Part shown: piece after piece, positions 39,321-52,193 of the stretch
How positions within the stretch are numbered: position 1 is the first letter of the stretch
Layout: every line of letters begins with the position of its first letter
Origin: Alnus glutinosa
Taxonomy: Eukaryota > Streptophyta > Magnoliopsida > Fagales > Betulaceae
DNA length: 64,000 bases
Assembly: GCF_958979055.1 (NCBI RefSeq)
Contig: NC_084887.1
Coordinates: 34,140,620-34,204,619 of the forward strand
Direction: 5' to 3'
Made by a program: the position numbers and the translations under genes
The notes under the pieces: generated by a model
The model's input: only the letters and a program-made list of their open reading frames with translations
The model's database searches: none
What the model was told of the DNA's origin: nothing

Positions 39321-39901
39321 AGAAAAATTAACAAAAAATAAAAGAAAGAATATTTAAATGATATAAAAGAAATTAAAAAATATATCAAAGAATGTATTTG
39401 AATAAAAAAGTAAAAAAAAATAGCTTAGTTTCTTAATTTTTTTTTTTAAATATTAAAAAAAAAAAAAAAAAAACCGCTGCTAGTGTTATTACTATTCACC
39501 TGACTGTATACAATTGGAATTTTTGTATGCGAGGGAGGAAATAGAGTGGAATAAGAGAAGCGGCAGGCTGATAGGGTTATGATTTTGAAAAGGAAAAAAA
39601 AAAGTATAATCATTTTTGTGATTAGCTTAATCTATAATTGTTTATTAGTGTCAAATTCTGTTAAAAATTGATAGATTTCATTAGGTGCAACATCAACGTC
39701 ACTAAAATGGCAACATGTGTCATTATTAATAAATAAAATATAAATATATTAAAAATATAAACATAAAAACGAAATAATATTAAAAAAAATAAATTGGTGG
39801 CAGCCATGGCCTGTGACCGGTAGCCACCCATTTATTTATTTATTTATTTGTTATTTTTCTATTTTTTTAAATAATATTATTTTTAGTTTTATATATTTAC
39901 A

Positions 39902-41040
39902 TTTTTATTTTTATTTTTTTTTTTTTTGTGTTAAAGATCCCTTTCAATATATAGAAAAATATCAATCGGTCAAATATCCAAGGTTATAATGAATCCCTAA
40001 TAAACCAAATCAGAGGCACTATAGGTAGAGTTTCCTCAACACCAGGCAAGTCAGACTCGGATCATAAAAGACCACAGCTATTAAAAATAACCTAGACAAC
40101 AGAAAAATTCATCTATCGATGCATGAACCATTACTGGAACAGGGAGAGGACAGGTAATCTGAGCTATGAAATAGCTTTGACAGCCCAGGTTTTGGTCTTA
40201 AACAAACAGAGCAGCTGCATAACACAACAACAACAAAACACAAAATATAAAAACCACTATGAATGCACAAGCTGAACCATAAGCACCACTCCCAACCCCC
40301 TTTTTGCTCGACGGTTTGGAAGAAACAGAAACCGTTCCTTGAAGATCAAAAGGGGCGAAACAATCAGCCATCTGAACCGCTCCAGAAAAATCTGGACCCT
40401 TCCTCAATCTCGACCACACGTTGCCTTGCCTACCAAAGAAACGGTTAACCCAAAGTAACTGCTCACAAATCAAACCGCCGTACCAGTAGAGATCCAGTGG
40501 CCATCTTCGTTGCAAGCATCTCTGGCACATCCATTAAATCAGCCAACGCCATAACCGTGAAGATCAGAAAGCCACATATTTAAGATCTGCAATGGCCTTC
40601 ATAAAGAAAAATGGTAAAAACATGGGACTCCTCGACTTAGCCAGTAGATCCGTGAAATGAGTCTAAATCTTGGAAATTGAGACATCGGCTGGTTCTACGC
40701 CCACAATCAGCACCGGTCTCCGCAAATCAAAACCAGTAGATCTGTGAATAAAACCCTAGGCGGGAGAATGGGAGAGATCGTCCGCCATGGCATCCTTAAA
40801 AACCAACCACTTCACCCCAAGACAGGGCGAGAAAACAACCACTTATTCAACTTCGGTGCCGAGACACCAAAGAAGAATAAATCTTTATTGAAACAACAAA
40901 GCAACAACCAACAGAAACAACATGGGGGAGGAGCAGCTTCCCTCCGCCTCAAACTGGGCACTCAACCGAGATATTCTCTAAAATCGCCAATCGCCATAGC
41001 ACTATTTGAAAAGGACAACTTCTTTATATTTTTTTTATTA
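39902..41040 (-). mobile_element. Probable non-autonomous non-LTR retroposon
   Basis: On the minus strand a GC-richer body of about 1.1 kb ends in an A-rich tail (poly(T) on plus, about 39902-39926). The body holds a minus-strand frame (40530-40198) with no known domain. Composition resembles 15482-16230 and 54600-55080. A target duplication was not resolved. Confidence 0.4.
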
Positions 41041-41279
41041 AGAGCGATGTTTGTTGCTATTTTATTGGTGTTGACATGACACCTAGCCGAATTTGTCAAA
41101 TTTTTTAATAAAATTTAACTCGAGTAATTTTGGTGCGTTTGGGTATCGAATATTTCGAATATGAATAATATTCTGAATTTGATCACGGATTTCAAGGCAA
41201 TGAAAATGTGTTTGAATGTTGAATATAATTTTAGATTATTTTGAATATGTGTTTAGGTGTTGAATTTGAAAGATTAGAA

Positions 41280-41506
41280 AAAAGTGTGTTATAATAGTAT
41301 AAAGTGATTGGAAATGATTGAATTGTATGAAAAATTGTGTATAATGATTGGTATGGTAAAAAATAATAATAAAAAATATATGATGGGTTTTTAAAAAGTG
41401 TTTTATAATAGTATAAAATGATTGTAAATGATTGGATTGTATGAAAAGTTGTGTATAATGATTGGTATGGTAAAGAATAATAATAATAAATATATGATGG
41501 GTTTAT
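41280..41506 (+). repeat. Tandem duplication of about 112 bp
   Basis: Copies at about 41280-41390 and 41394-41506 share 'gtgtataatgattggtatgg' and 'aatatatgatgggttt' with few differences. Confidence 0.85.
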
Positions 41507-41619
41507 TCAAACTATTCAAACTTTATTCAAGTGACCCATGAATTTTATTCAACTTGGATTTGGGTATAGATTTTTGAATAAAAACCTGGTTCGAATATTG
41601 AATAATATTAAATTAGGCC

Positions 41620-43580
41620 GATCACTGATGCATTATTCCTTTTGAAAAACCTTTTGAAGGGTTATTTGTAATGGTCAAAATGTTGTCGGATCTAGGGGTG
41701 GGCGTTTTGGCCATATACCACCTACTGGCTGAATTCCGACCGCCACCAACGGCTGATAAGCGGGAAGAAAAACTCAATTCCCACGGCCTTTCTTCGCCGG
41801 ACACCGAGTAGAGAGTTAAATATTTTAAAATATACTTTTTTTTTTTTGGACCGACGTCCTTTTGCACGTTTGTTTGGTTTCATCGCATTCTCAAAACCCT
41901 ATCAGGCTGTCCCTTTAACGTTTTGCACGTTTTGATTCATTGCATTCTCAAGAGCCAATGTGTACCCGACGTCCCTCTCTGTTTCCCGCACTCTCTCAAG
42001 TCTTTGGAAGCTTCGTTCGAGCTTCTTCAGGCTCCGTCTCCCTCAGACCGCCGCCCCCCTCTCAGCGCCGCCGAAATCCGTTCTCCGAGTTCTCTCATTC
42101 TCTGAATCTTGGTAGTTGAAGACTTTAACCGTTGTTAGTTGAAGGCTTGAAGCTTCGAAACACTTGACGGGCCACGGCGAGACACTGCCGTCTGCATAGC
42201 AGTGCCAGTGTATGTGTATCACTGTAAGTCTGCATGTAACCCTTATGGCCTTTGTTTTTTTTTTTGGTTTTTCAGGAGTCTTCACTTGATTAACTATGTA
42301 AGTCGATTTTTTTTGTCTCCATTTTGCATATCTCATCAGGTGCTGCAGACTTTGCAAGTAACTCTGAAGGCTGAGGCCTGATTTCATCAGGTGCTACTGC
42401 TGCAGTCTGCAGACTCTGTAAGTAACATTAGTTAAATTCTGCATGTTTGTTAGTTGTTACTGAGTTGCTCTGTAGTCTGTATCTGAAATGGCTGAATAGA
42501 GAGTTTCTGTTGTTGGTATCTGAAATGTTTGTTACTGAGTTACTCTTGTATCTGTAAATAACCCTATATTTCATTTATGCATGTCTTGATGGCCTCTATT
42601 TTGGTTCTGTTCTTGGTGATTGAGATTAGAACTGAGTATAACATTTATTTTGTTACTGATTGAGATTAGAACTAAGTATGGATTCTAGTAGTTAGTAGTT
42701 TTCTTATTGGACAGTGGACACTTGGGGTCTTGACTCTTGGACAGTGGCCTGCAGTGACTTCTATTTTTTTTTTCTTATGTTGATTGTGGAGTCTTCATTC
42801 TTGGAGAGAATGCTAATTTTCTATTTTATTTATTGCATGCTCTTTCTTTGAATGAAACTCACAGTCATTCATTCAAAAAGGAATGAGTTGAAACTTGAAA
42901 CAATTTGATATGTGTTGTCTTGTAAATAAGTTATCTGTGTTATCTTGTAAACAATTTATCTTGTTCACGAATAATGAATCATACAAAATTAGAGAAAAAG
43001 AGAACATATATCCTGTTGATTAGTTAATTAGTTATGATTATCGGAACCGTGTTGATTAATTAGTTTTCTTCTTGACAAATTAATTAATTAATTAATTTTT
43101 TTTTTTTTGTGAGCTGACAAATTAATTGTATAAATATCACTCATGATCCAGTAAAGAGCGTGGCACAAAAGAATCTGGCCCCAAAAAAGTTATAATCGGG
43201 CCCAATAAAAAAAGTTCAAACCAGGTCCAGTAAAATGGCTGGCCCAACATATTTCGCCTTCCGCATGTGACTGCTACTGACTAGGCGGTGGCGGTAAATT
43301 ACGAAAATGCCACTCAATTGAAAAAAGTCAGTGGTTATGCTGACTTTTCCGACTTCGGCGGTGGTGGGGTGGAAACCCCGTTTTCGCCATCGTATTATCT
43401 GACACCCACCCCAGTCAGATCCAAACGGTTGGCTATTGAGAAACTTCTTATTCCACAACAAACCCTTTCCCTTTTATAATTATAAAATTCTAAAAAAGAG
43501 ATAATCTGTTTCAAAGTGAAAGAAGGATGGGTCTATTTTATGGTGGAGCTCAGTTGAATGAACACAATGTGTACTACAAT
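41620..43580. other. Noncoding stretch, possible old leader or TE remains
   Basis: 41880-42110 is C/T-rich with short direct repeats ('ttgcacgtttg...gcattctc' twice) like a plant 5' leader, but no gene follows. Nothing else recognised. Confidence 0.4.
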
Positions 43581-43584
43581 TTCA

Positions 43585-43765
43585 CATGAGTAATGTTGTA
43601 CTTTACATCAAAATCACGCCATGGTAGCATAGCATGGGCTAGTAGCTTTTTTTTTTTAATAAAAAAAAGAGGCTATTCCAAGGGCTACTAATAACCCATG
43701 CGATGTCACAATACAACACGATGATTATGATGTGGTTGTGATGTGAAGAATAGCATTTCTCATTT
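43585..43765. mobile_element. Hairpin MITE-like element (about 180 bp)
   Basis: 'gagtaatgttgtactttacatc' near 43588 is an inverted imperfect match to 'gatgtgaagaatagcatttctc' ending at 43761. Inner arms 'catgggctagtag' and 'ctactaataacccatg' continue the stem. Confidence 0.7.
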
Positions 43766-45628
43766 CACACCGTTGATGGGGTGTCACCATTTTTTTATGT
43801 ACCTGATCTATCACCTATGGCACCAAGGAATTAAATGAAATTTTGGAAGGTTCTAAAAAGTCACACATCTTGTGTTTATAAGTGGTTTATTAAATAACTT
43901 TTGTAAACTAAATGGATGGTCTAGATGAAGGACTACTGTTCACATGTCACCATATGAGTTGGAGTGATCGTGTGGATGAATGATGACAAACAACAATTTT
44001 ATGGAACATGAGTTTTGTCTTGTAACTTTCTATCTTCTTCCTTCAACCCACAAGAAGGAAAACCATAGAATCAGCCACCATGGTCGGACAGGCAGAGCAA
44101 AACCGCTCATCGCCCGAGGATTAAACAAAGAAGAAGAAGCGCAAGATTGGTGGTGGATGGTCTGGAATTATGAGCACTGAGTCATTTGAGTCTTTGGGAT
44201 TATCTGAACCCACTTTCAAGGCTATTAAGGATACAGGATTTCAACATATGACTCAGGTATAGCTCGTTTTCTCTAAGGATTTATTTTTAAACCTTTTTTT
44301 TTTTTTTTTTTTTTCTTTTTCCGGTTTTTTTTTTTATTTCTTTTACTTGTTTGGTAGCTCAGAAAACTGAGGTGGAGGAAAGGGAAGGAAAATTATGTTT
44401 GTCAAGCTGTCTATGATATTTATCAAATATGTGAAGCCTTACTAAGTCGAACTAAGTTTATTTTGGATTATGAGTACTTAGTAATGCTCTTTGTTGGGTT
44501 CGTATGAACTTACCCTAAGTGATGTTGTAGAGTCGCCTTCTAGCACAAATAAAAAGTCATCGGCTTTTCCAAATTAAATAACATTGTGAGTCTTTGGCTT
44601 CATTGTAGTTCTCGTATATAGAACTTTTCCAAGGAAAAAAAATCCTATTTCACTTTGTATAGAGCAAAAGCATGGGGTTTTCATGGTAATCTCAGGCAGA
44701 TTGTTTTATGTTCAGTTTGCAAAGAGTGTTATCAAACATATTTTTATTGTACTTCATGTTTGCAAGTTTGTGGGAGCCTTATGCTTAGTAAAATATTTAA
44801 CTCTATTTAAAAATGCAGATTTAAGCCAGAGCAATCCCACCACTTTTGCTTGGCAAAGATGTTCTTGGAGCTGCGAGGACAGGTTCTGGGAAAACTCTAG
44901 CTTTTCTAACCAGCTGTGGAGTTGTTATATCACATCCGTTTTACTCCTTGTAATGGAATGGGGGTGGTCGTAATTTGCCCAACAAGGGAGCTCGCAATAC
45001 AGGTAAAAGCACTAGGTCATTGCTAATTGTTAGAGCAATTTCTCTTGATTAATATGAAATCTTACCTTCTCATCTAAGATGCCTATACTACATTTTCTAA
45101 GTGAAGGTGGTTTCGTTCCTTTAAAATTCTAAAAAGTGCTTCCTTCTTAGCCAACACCTTTTTGAACAATAAGCAACAATTTCAATCCACATTCTGCAAA
45201 GAAGGGAAAGAAAGGGCTTATACTGTAGTTGCTTGACAATTCTCATTTTGGTTGCACCAGTTGTATCTTTTGCATTTTCAAAGTAAAGATACTAAAAGTT
45301 TGATGGTTTTGTCACATAAGCATAGGATTCACTTCTGTAATTTGCTATTGATATAGTCAACTATCTTTTAATACCTATGAGGCACAAAAGGCCCCAATTT
45401 ATATACTGAAATTCAATTATTTTGCAGAAAGAAATTAAATGACTTAATTGGTTGATTTGACTGAAATAATCATTGCATGTTAATATTTTTCTTCCATAGT
45501 ACTGATCATGGAAGTTGTGGGCATAATTCGTTTTGGAATTGGTAATATCTTTGATTTGAAAAATCAACGTATTAAAAGATTGTAAAGATGTTATATCTTT
45601 GGATGTCGGCGCATAGATTGTAAAGATG

Positions 45629-45757
45629 CCATACGCTGATTTTTTACTTTCTTGTTCGTTTCGGTCCTCTAATTAGGGGCTCCTTTGTATACTTCCTGTG
45701 TACTACGGTTGCGCCCCTCTGCGCTTTTTAATGAATTCTTACTTATAAAAAAAAAAA
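45629..45757 (+). mobile_element. LINE 3'-end scrap (129 bp) with 14-bp TSD
   Basis: It ends 'gcgcttttta...cttat' plus an A12 run and resembles the 3' end of the LINE at 9254-9764 (shared 'tttgtatac...gcgcc...acgctt' layout). AGATTGTAAAGATG flanks it at 45615-45628 and 45758-45771, with a further copy at 45577-45590. Inside the helicase pseudogene's long intron. Confidence 0.85.
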
Positions 45758-45832
45758 AGATTGTAAAGATGTGAAAAAACCAGATTAATGTTGTTAAATC
45801 ACCAGCTTTCCTAAAAGGTTACGCTGATAGGA

Positions 45833-46064
45833 CTCAAGGGGTTGGCTCAAATGGTAAGGGTCTTGGTCTTTGTGGTAGTCCTATAAGGTCTAAGGTTTAA
45901 ATCATTTTGGGTGCAAACAATTCCTTGGGACTAGCCCGCCAGCAAAGCCGGAGTATTATCCGATCTGCGTGAAGGAGACGCTTTACACGGGTTCGAAGTT
46001 TATCTAACAGGGGTGGGTACACGAAGTGACCTTGCCTTGGAGGGGTTCCTCGTTATTAAAAAAA
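45833..46064 (+). mobile_element. Au-like SINE with poly(A) tail and TSD
   Basis: A tRNA-derived head has box A TGGCTCAAATGG (about 45843-45854) and box B-like GGTTTAAATCA. Then come the Au-family landmarks 'gggtgcaaacaattcc', 'tgaccttgccttgg' and an A-tail. AGGTTACGCTGATAGGA before and AGGTTACATTGATAGGA after (about 45816-45832 and 46068-46084) form a target duplication with two mismatches. Confidence 0.9.
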
Positions 46065-49000
46065 AAAAGGTTACATTGATAGGAAATGGTGAATTTAATT
46101 ATTTAATTATATTCTATCACTCCTTCAAACGTGTGGGTTTAAACTCCTCTTCAACAAGTGAGGCCTAGCATGTAAAATATTTAGCTGAAATGAGAGATAA
46201 ATTATTGATGTAGGGTTCGAACTCAAATCACGACTTTGATATTATGTTAAATTACTAATTGTCTTAAAACCTTAAGCCAATAGAAAAATGTGAATTTAAT
46301 AATTTAATTATATACTACTTTGGGGAAGAAAATGGAAATTTGGATATGAAAAAGCTCGGTTCTTAAATAGTTTTTTGATAAGTGTAAAAAATGGTGAAAC
46401 AAAAGTTTATCTTAAATAGTTAGCATGTGATACTAATGAAAATTTGGAGTCACATTTATTTTGCATCTCCTACTGACCATTATGTTTCACATTATATTTG
46501 ATGTGTGAAATGCAAATAAAGATTAGGAAGCAGCCATGGAATTCACACTTTTCTATGTTGTTACCTTCTAGGCTTCTACATTTCATTTTCATTCTTTGCT
46601 GTGTGATGCTGACTAATTCACCATTCAAATAATTCAGACCCATGCTGTGGCAAAAGACCTTCTCAAGTACCACTCTCAGACTCTTGGTTTGGTTATTGGT
46701 GGTTCAGCTAGAAGAGGCGAAGCGGAGCGTGTTTTGAAAGGAGTAAATTTATTAGTAGCAACCCCTGGTCGACTTCTTGACCATCTGCAAAATACCAAGG
46801 GATTCATTTATAAAAACTTGAAGGTAATTTACACACACAAAAAAAAATACTTAAAATTCTTTTTTTTTTTCATTATTATCGGTAGAACTAAATATGCTTT
46901 ATACTGTTGGTTCTAGATCTTCGGTTTTTCCTTCCAACTTTTTCTTTAGGTATTCATGTCATTTATGCGATGCTGGTTGTAATCTTCATTAAGAAATTTG
47001 CCAGGGGCCTCAGTTTTTAACATTATATTTTCTGAAGCTAATGCTAGTTATTCAATCCATATTAAGCTATATGTGTTCTTATATACGTTCTTTTCTTTTT
47101 AAACTCAAACATGCAGTGTCTAATAATCGATGACGCTGACAGGATACTGGAAGCAAACTTTGAGGAAGAAAAGAAGCAGATTATTAAGCTTCTACTAAAG
47201 GTAAACTATATGGATCATAGAGAGACTTAAGGCAGTTATTAGATGGAAGTAAACGGGGTATGGAAGTTGAGTGTTGCGTCGAGTTTTCCCTAAATCTACC
47301 ACTAAGGCCAGGCTGTATTTGGTTCTCAGATAGAAAAATGGAAAGGAAATGATAATGAAGAAAAAATTACTTTTTCCTGCTAGCATATTTAATCCAATTT
47401 AGATTATTTTTCTTTCCCTCCGTTGGCTACTTTCCAAGATCCTAGTAGAGGGAAAGTAACATTGTATATAAATGTGTTCTGAAAGAAGGTTGCAATAATT
47501 GGATGGGCAGACATGGTCCTTAGAGCAATGTTAGCTGTAGTGCCAAAGTACGTTGATCAAATGCCCTAATTTTTAATAATGTTGTTGCATTAACCAGGTT
47601 GTTGAACTTGTTTCTTGGTTATATAAGACGGGAACTTTTTTTTTTTTGGATGAATATATAAGATGATATTAGATGAAAATTTAGCTTCTTCATAATATCT
47701 GTATATGATTTAAAGAACTGTCTCAACTAATGGTTTCAAATAGACTATGCCCATTATAGATTCTATCACTTAAACTGAATCGTTGTCTGTGTATGGTGGG
47801 TCAGGGGCTAGGATATTGCTGCTAAGGACATAGCAACTAGCCAAGTAGTCGTAAATCTCTACATCAATTGTGAAATTTATTTTCCTGGTATTCTTTCACC
47901 AGACAATCTTTGGTTTTGGTTTGCAATGTATTGATTAGATCTGGAAATTATATACTCCTTTGAATTAATTCTTTCCGTTAGTAATTGAAATTGCATACTG
48001 TATTGTGGGTGGTAGTATCCAAGGTTCGTTAACTGATTGTGAGTTGCTGCTCAATGTGCAGAATAGGCAAACGGCTTTATTTTCAGCCACCCAAACTAAG
48101 AAGGTTAGTGCATCGTATACAAACTTCATACTAGTTAATCTTTTTCCTTTTCCACTTTTCCATATTACAACAATTTTATTCTGTTTATCATTTTCATATT
48201 TCAAATTTCCTTTTGTGTAGAAAATCCAGTATTAACATAATTCGCTCTTCTTTTGATTGTGTTTATGTAGCAATAGTTTGATTTTGACTGGGATTCTAAT
48301 GGTTTTTCCTGTTAATTTGTAGGTTGAGGATCTTGCACGCTTATCATTTCAGACAACTCCTATCTATATTGATGTGATCATGTGGATGATGGAAGAAATA
48401 AGGTAGAAATGTAATATAAGTTTTAATATATATAATTGTATTGAGCTGCATTACGCACATAAATAGCTACAGTGACAGAGAGAGCTCTTCTATCAAATAG
48501 GAAACAGGAGTATAAGGAAAAGCTTTAAAGATATTGTCCCTGGTTATATCTTTTTTTTTTTTTTTTTTTAAAAGAGTGAGACCCTCTTAATATGAAGATG
48601 CACTTGGTGCATCCAAAGTCCACCTTGTTAATACAGACTCTCTTAATAGATTCCACATATATTTATATACGCTCTAAGTTACATTAGGTTGCTTGCTTTT
48701 CAGCCTCACCTGTAAAATCTGACAAGGTCCTGGGTGTTATAGGTCACCAATGAAGGGCTGCAGCAATGCTATTGTGTTGTGCCCGGTGCCGAGAGATTTA
48801 TTCTTCAGTATTCTTTCTTGAAGAGGAATCTGTCATAGAAAGTGATGGTCTTCTTCTCTTCTTGTAACAAGGTCAAATTTCATTCTGAACTACTGAGATA
48901 TATTCAGGTGCATTGCCTTGATATCCATGGAAAGCAAAAGCAGTTGAAAAGGACAAATACGTTTTTTAAACATTTGCAAAGCAGAGAAGGGCATCTTGCT

Positions 49001-49209
49001 GTGTACTGATCGATGTTGCTGCTCGTGGGCTGGATATTCCTGACGTGGTATATTTCTTTTCTTTACCAAGTGACGTTGGATCCATTTGAGTCCAACGTCA
49101 CCTGGACTGCTAGGTGGGCTGCCCGATTTGGGTCACAAACCGGGCCAAACTTGGACGACACCTTGCTGACGGATCCATTTGAGTCCCGACAAAATGCTCT
49201 CAAAATTTA

Positions 49210-50074
49210 TGCTCCGTTTGTTTCGACGTAAAATGGTTTCCGTCGTAAAATATTTTCGACGAAATCAATTTCAAAAGAAATTATTTTCTCGAAAATATTT
49301 TTCGGCGTTTGGTTCGCACGAAAAAATTACGAAAAGTGAAAATGCAACTGTCGCCGGAATCCGGCGAACATGTTTGGCCGGATCCGGCCAAAATTGCCGG
49401 ATTCCGGCAGGACACCTCCTGGCCCGGTCAGATCCGGCCTGATCCGGTCATTTTGGCCGGATCTCGGCAGGATCAGTGGCCGGATCCGGTCAGATCCCGC
49501 CGGATTCCGGCCATTTGGGCCGGATCCGGCGGGGTCAGTAGCCGGATCCGGTCAGATCCCGCCGGATTTCGGCCATTTGGGCCGGATCCGGCGGGGTCAG
49601 TGGCCGGATCCGGTCAGATCCGGCCGGATCAGTGGCCGGATCCGGTCAGATCAGGCCGGGTTCCGGCAGGTTTCTGTCCATGGCCGGATTCCGGCAGCCG
49701 GCGGTGTTCCGGCAACCGGATTCCGGCGGTTGGCGGTATTCCGGCGGCCGGCAGGATTCCGGTGGTCGGGTTCCGACGCCGGCATTATTCCAGTGACTTG
49801 ATGATGCCGGATTCCGATGCTGCCTATTTTCGAACGACCGACTATTGTAGGATTTGGACAGTCAGATATCAAACGTGCGTGTAAGGACAAATAATATAAT
49901 TTTGGAAAACGATTTACGGTTTTAAAAATCGTAAATCGTTTTCCAAAAATTAAAGAAGGTTTTACGGTCAAACCGAAAATGATTTTCGTTGACCATTATT
50001 TTCGCCCCTACCAAACACCGTAAAATATCGAAATCATTTTCCGGAAATCATTTTACGCCGAAACAAACGGAGCA
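49210..50074. mobile_element. TIR element (865 bp) with TTA TSD carrying a minisatellite
   Basis: Terminal inverted repeats of about 26 bp begin TGCTCCGTTTGTTTCG at both ends, with one mismatch over the first 26. TTA flanks both sides (49207-49209 and 50075-50077), as in PIF/Harbinger elements. Sub-terminal parts are rich in 'aaaatattttcg' and 'ttttccgg' motifs. The centre is a GC-rich tandem array. No transposase, so non-autonomous. Confidence 0.85.
49360..49790. repeat. GC-rich minisatellite of CCGGATCCGGTCAGATCC motifs
   Basis: A higher-order unit of 62 bp occurs at 49482-49543 and 49544-49605 with three differences. Shorter pieces occur on both sides. The array is dense in GGATCC and CCGG. 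Long open frames across it arise only because the repeat lacks stops. Confidence 0.92.
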
Positions 50075-50077
50075 TTA

Positions 50078-52181
50078 GTTGAAGGAGACGGATCATGCAT
50101 TAGTGGACCGGAAGTACTTTGTTTATTAAAGAAAGTCGTTTTGTCAACAAACAAATACCAACCATGTTTTCCTGGAGACAGTTGAAGCATCGCTTCATTT
50201 TATTCAAAGGTAGATATTATCAAAGTACGGACGGATACAGATATAAAAATGTCTTTTCCATGAAAATTCCCTAAAGCATTTTGTTACTTTTGGTTAGTGT
50301 TGTCATTTTGTTGATGAAGGGTTTTTCTTAGAGATGGAACCAGCTATTTCTTTCAAAATGCTCTTTGTTTTTTTTTTTTTTTTTTTTTAACATAAATATT
50401 AGCAGATAATTCAAAATGTAAATTACTCAAAATTACTTTTACCTATACCTCAAATGAAAACACCTTCTTATAAACATTTTTTTAAAAAAAAAAAGAAAAA
50501 CATTGTAAATAACATTAACAAACAAAGCTTTAAAAGTATCTTAGGCTTTTGATTCAATGTACTGCTGACCTTCCACTATGTAGATGGAATAGACCGTTTG
50601 TCTATATATATGTGTTGTCAAAGCAATGGAGGATAAGAAGAAAGTAGGTGCTTCTTTCTGCGCAAATGCTTCTTTTCTTCTGCAAATAATTCATCTCCTT
50701 CACTTTTTTTCAACTCTCTTCTCATTTTGTACCTTCAACTGGCAAGATATCTCACTTAAAGTTCCTCTTTTTTTTGGCAACTTCACTTTAATGTTTTGGC
50801 CTTTATGATAGGGTACTGTATTGGTAACTGCAAGCCACCAACATAATAATTGTACTTAATGGTAATAATACCCTCAAGGCTGAAAAACAGGTTTGAATTA
50901 ATGACTTCTTGATGACCCACTTTCTCTGGTACACTCTTCTTATTTTTTTTCTCTCTACTTCATTTGGATCAAATTTTGCTGAATATTGCAGAAACAGAAC
51001 AAGGATATAAGAGTACCTTTGACGCTGTGATTTTGCAAACTAAAAATACGTTTGGCTTTCAAATCTGTTGGTGGCAGTCAAATGTATTTATAAATCGCAC
51101 GTTTTGAAATTGTAAATCAAAACAGACCAAGTTTCATACCAAAAGTTACTTGTCAATGTCCTAATCAAGTGTTTGTTTATTAACTGCAGATCATACTGGT
51201 TTTGGCACCTCAGAGTCTAAGCAAATGGGCTTCTGTTGGGGTGACATTCCAGGGATGCTGAATTAGCTTGGAAGTATAACACTTGAATTTAGATGTTTGA
51301 TGCATAAGGAACAAGTTTTACCAGAGACATACAGTACTTTTTACTAGTCTCCTTATTTTCACTTCATGGTAAAACAGAAAATTGTTCAAATGGAGAACTG
51401 TAAGCTTTGTAGTTATAAAAGAGAGCTTTTACTTCACATAAATTGTCCAATGTATTCCATCCTCTTTTGAAGTACAAAATCTAAGGAAATATATGATGCA
51501 CTTTGTACTAGCAAAAAGGAAGAAGCCAGAGAGAAGAAGAAGAAGAGTACTGTTGCTTTTAATTCATTTTACTTTTGTTTTTGGTTTTGTTTTTATGTTG
51601 TTAAGGAATACTGCTTGGAAATTTACTTTCCAAGTACTTTCAAAGATGTTTTGAAAGAGTTGTCTTAAAATTCAGTAGTGCTGGCTCCTTTATTAGGTAA
51701 GAACTCTCCGTCAGAGTTAGGTCGAATTGCACGTAATGTGTTAAAGAATATTAATTAAATGATTAAATTAATTTATTTTTATCCGTTTAAACTTTTAAAA
51801 TAAGTGGTGATTTAACAAAATAATAAAAGCAGATATCATGAGATTAAATATTTCAATTAAATATTCCATGTGACATGGAAGGAGAGGTGTTAAAATATTA
51901 ATTAAATGATTAAATAAATTGTTTTCTATCGGCTTAAACTTTTGAAAAGAAAAAAATGTGATTTAACATAGAGGAGTTATAACCAATTACCAAAGATAAA
52001 AACTCAAATTTGATGGCCCAAAATTAAGAAAAGAAAATTCCTTCAGATACACCATATATTTGCTTGAGGATTTGGCTAAAAAAAATAGTACAACACATTT
52101 TCTGTCCTGAAATTAAATCTGAACTATTGAAAAAAAATTATTATTATTATTTTACAAATCCTACTGCCAAATCCTTTACTT
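50078..52181. other. No gene recognised
   Basis: AT-rich, with poly(T) near 50368-50389. Two copies of a short repeat ('ttaattaaatgattaaat...gtgatttaaca') occur at about 51745-51810 and 51895-51970. Not recognised as a continuation of the helicase pseudogene. Confidence 0.5.
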
Positions 52182-52193
52182 GAGCTCATGGTA

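Larger units (their letters stand above)
44130..49045 (+). pseudogene. DEAD-box RNA helicase pseudogene (RH27/RH51, HAS1/DDX18 type)
   Basis: Functional relatives are nucleolar ATP-dependent helicases in ribosome biogenesis. Exon-like blocks keep GT-AG borders: up to 44256 ([20 protein letters not shown]), 44819-45002, 46638-46823 (62 codons, [27 protein letters not shown]), 47117-47200, 48062-48103 (LFSATQTKK), 48323-48402 and 48743-49045. Introns are retained, so this is a duplicated or decayed gene, not a retrocopy. Disablements: Q-motif codon CAA to TAA at 44822; a 2-bp loss after GSGKTLAF; the DEAD box reads DDAD; an 8-bp insertion with a stop after YIDV near 48385; TAG in [13 protein letters not shown]; and frameshifts around the AARGLDIPD block. 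The C-terminal third is absent, replaced by unrelated DNA and a TIR element. N-terminal Lys-rich codons precede SGIMSTESF. Confidence 0.93.

Noticed and set aside
40198-40530. 110-codon minus-strand frame at 40.2-40.5 kb as a gene
   Set aside because: Lies inside retroposon-like DNA; no known domain or splice partners.
41690-43420. Possible hAT element starting TAGGGGTGGGCG at 41694
   Set aside because: No matching inverted terminus or 8-bp duplication was found to the right.
46100-46300. GGGTTCGAACTC near 46210 as a tRNA box B
   Set aside because: No box A or cloverleaf around it; it belongs to a dispersed noncoding repeat.
49309-49884. 191- and 143-codon overlapping frames at 49.3-49.9 kb
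   Set aside because: They run through the CCGGATCCGG minisatellite, whose unit lacks stops in several frames; repetitive residues, no domain.
49046-52181. Search for the missing C-terminal helicase exons after the TIR element
   Set aside because: No match to the QYDPP or HRVGRTAR blocks was seen downstream to about 52 kb.
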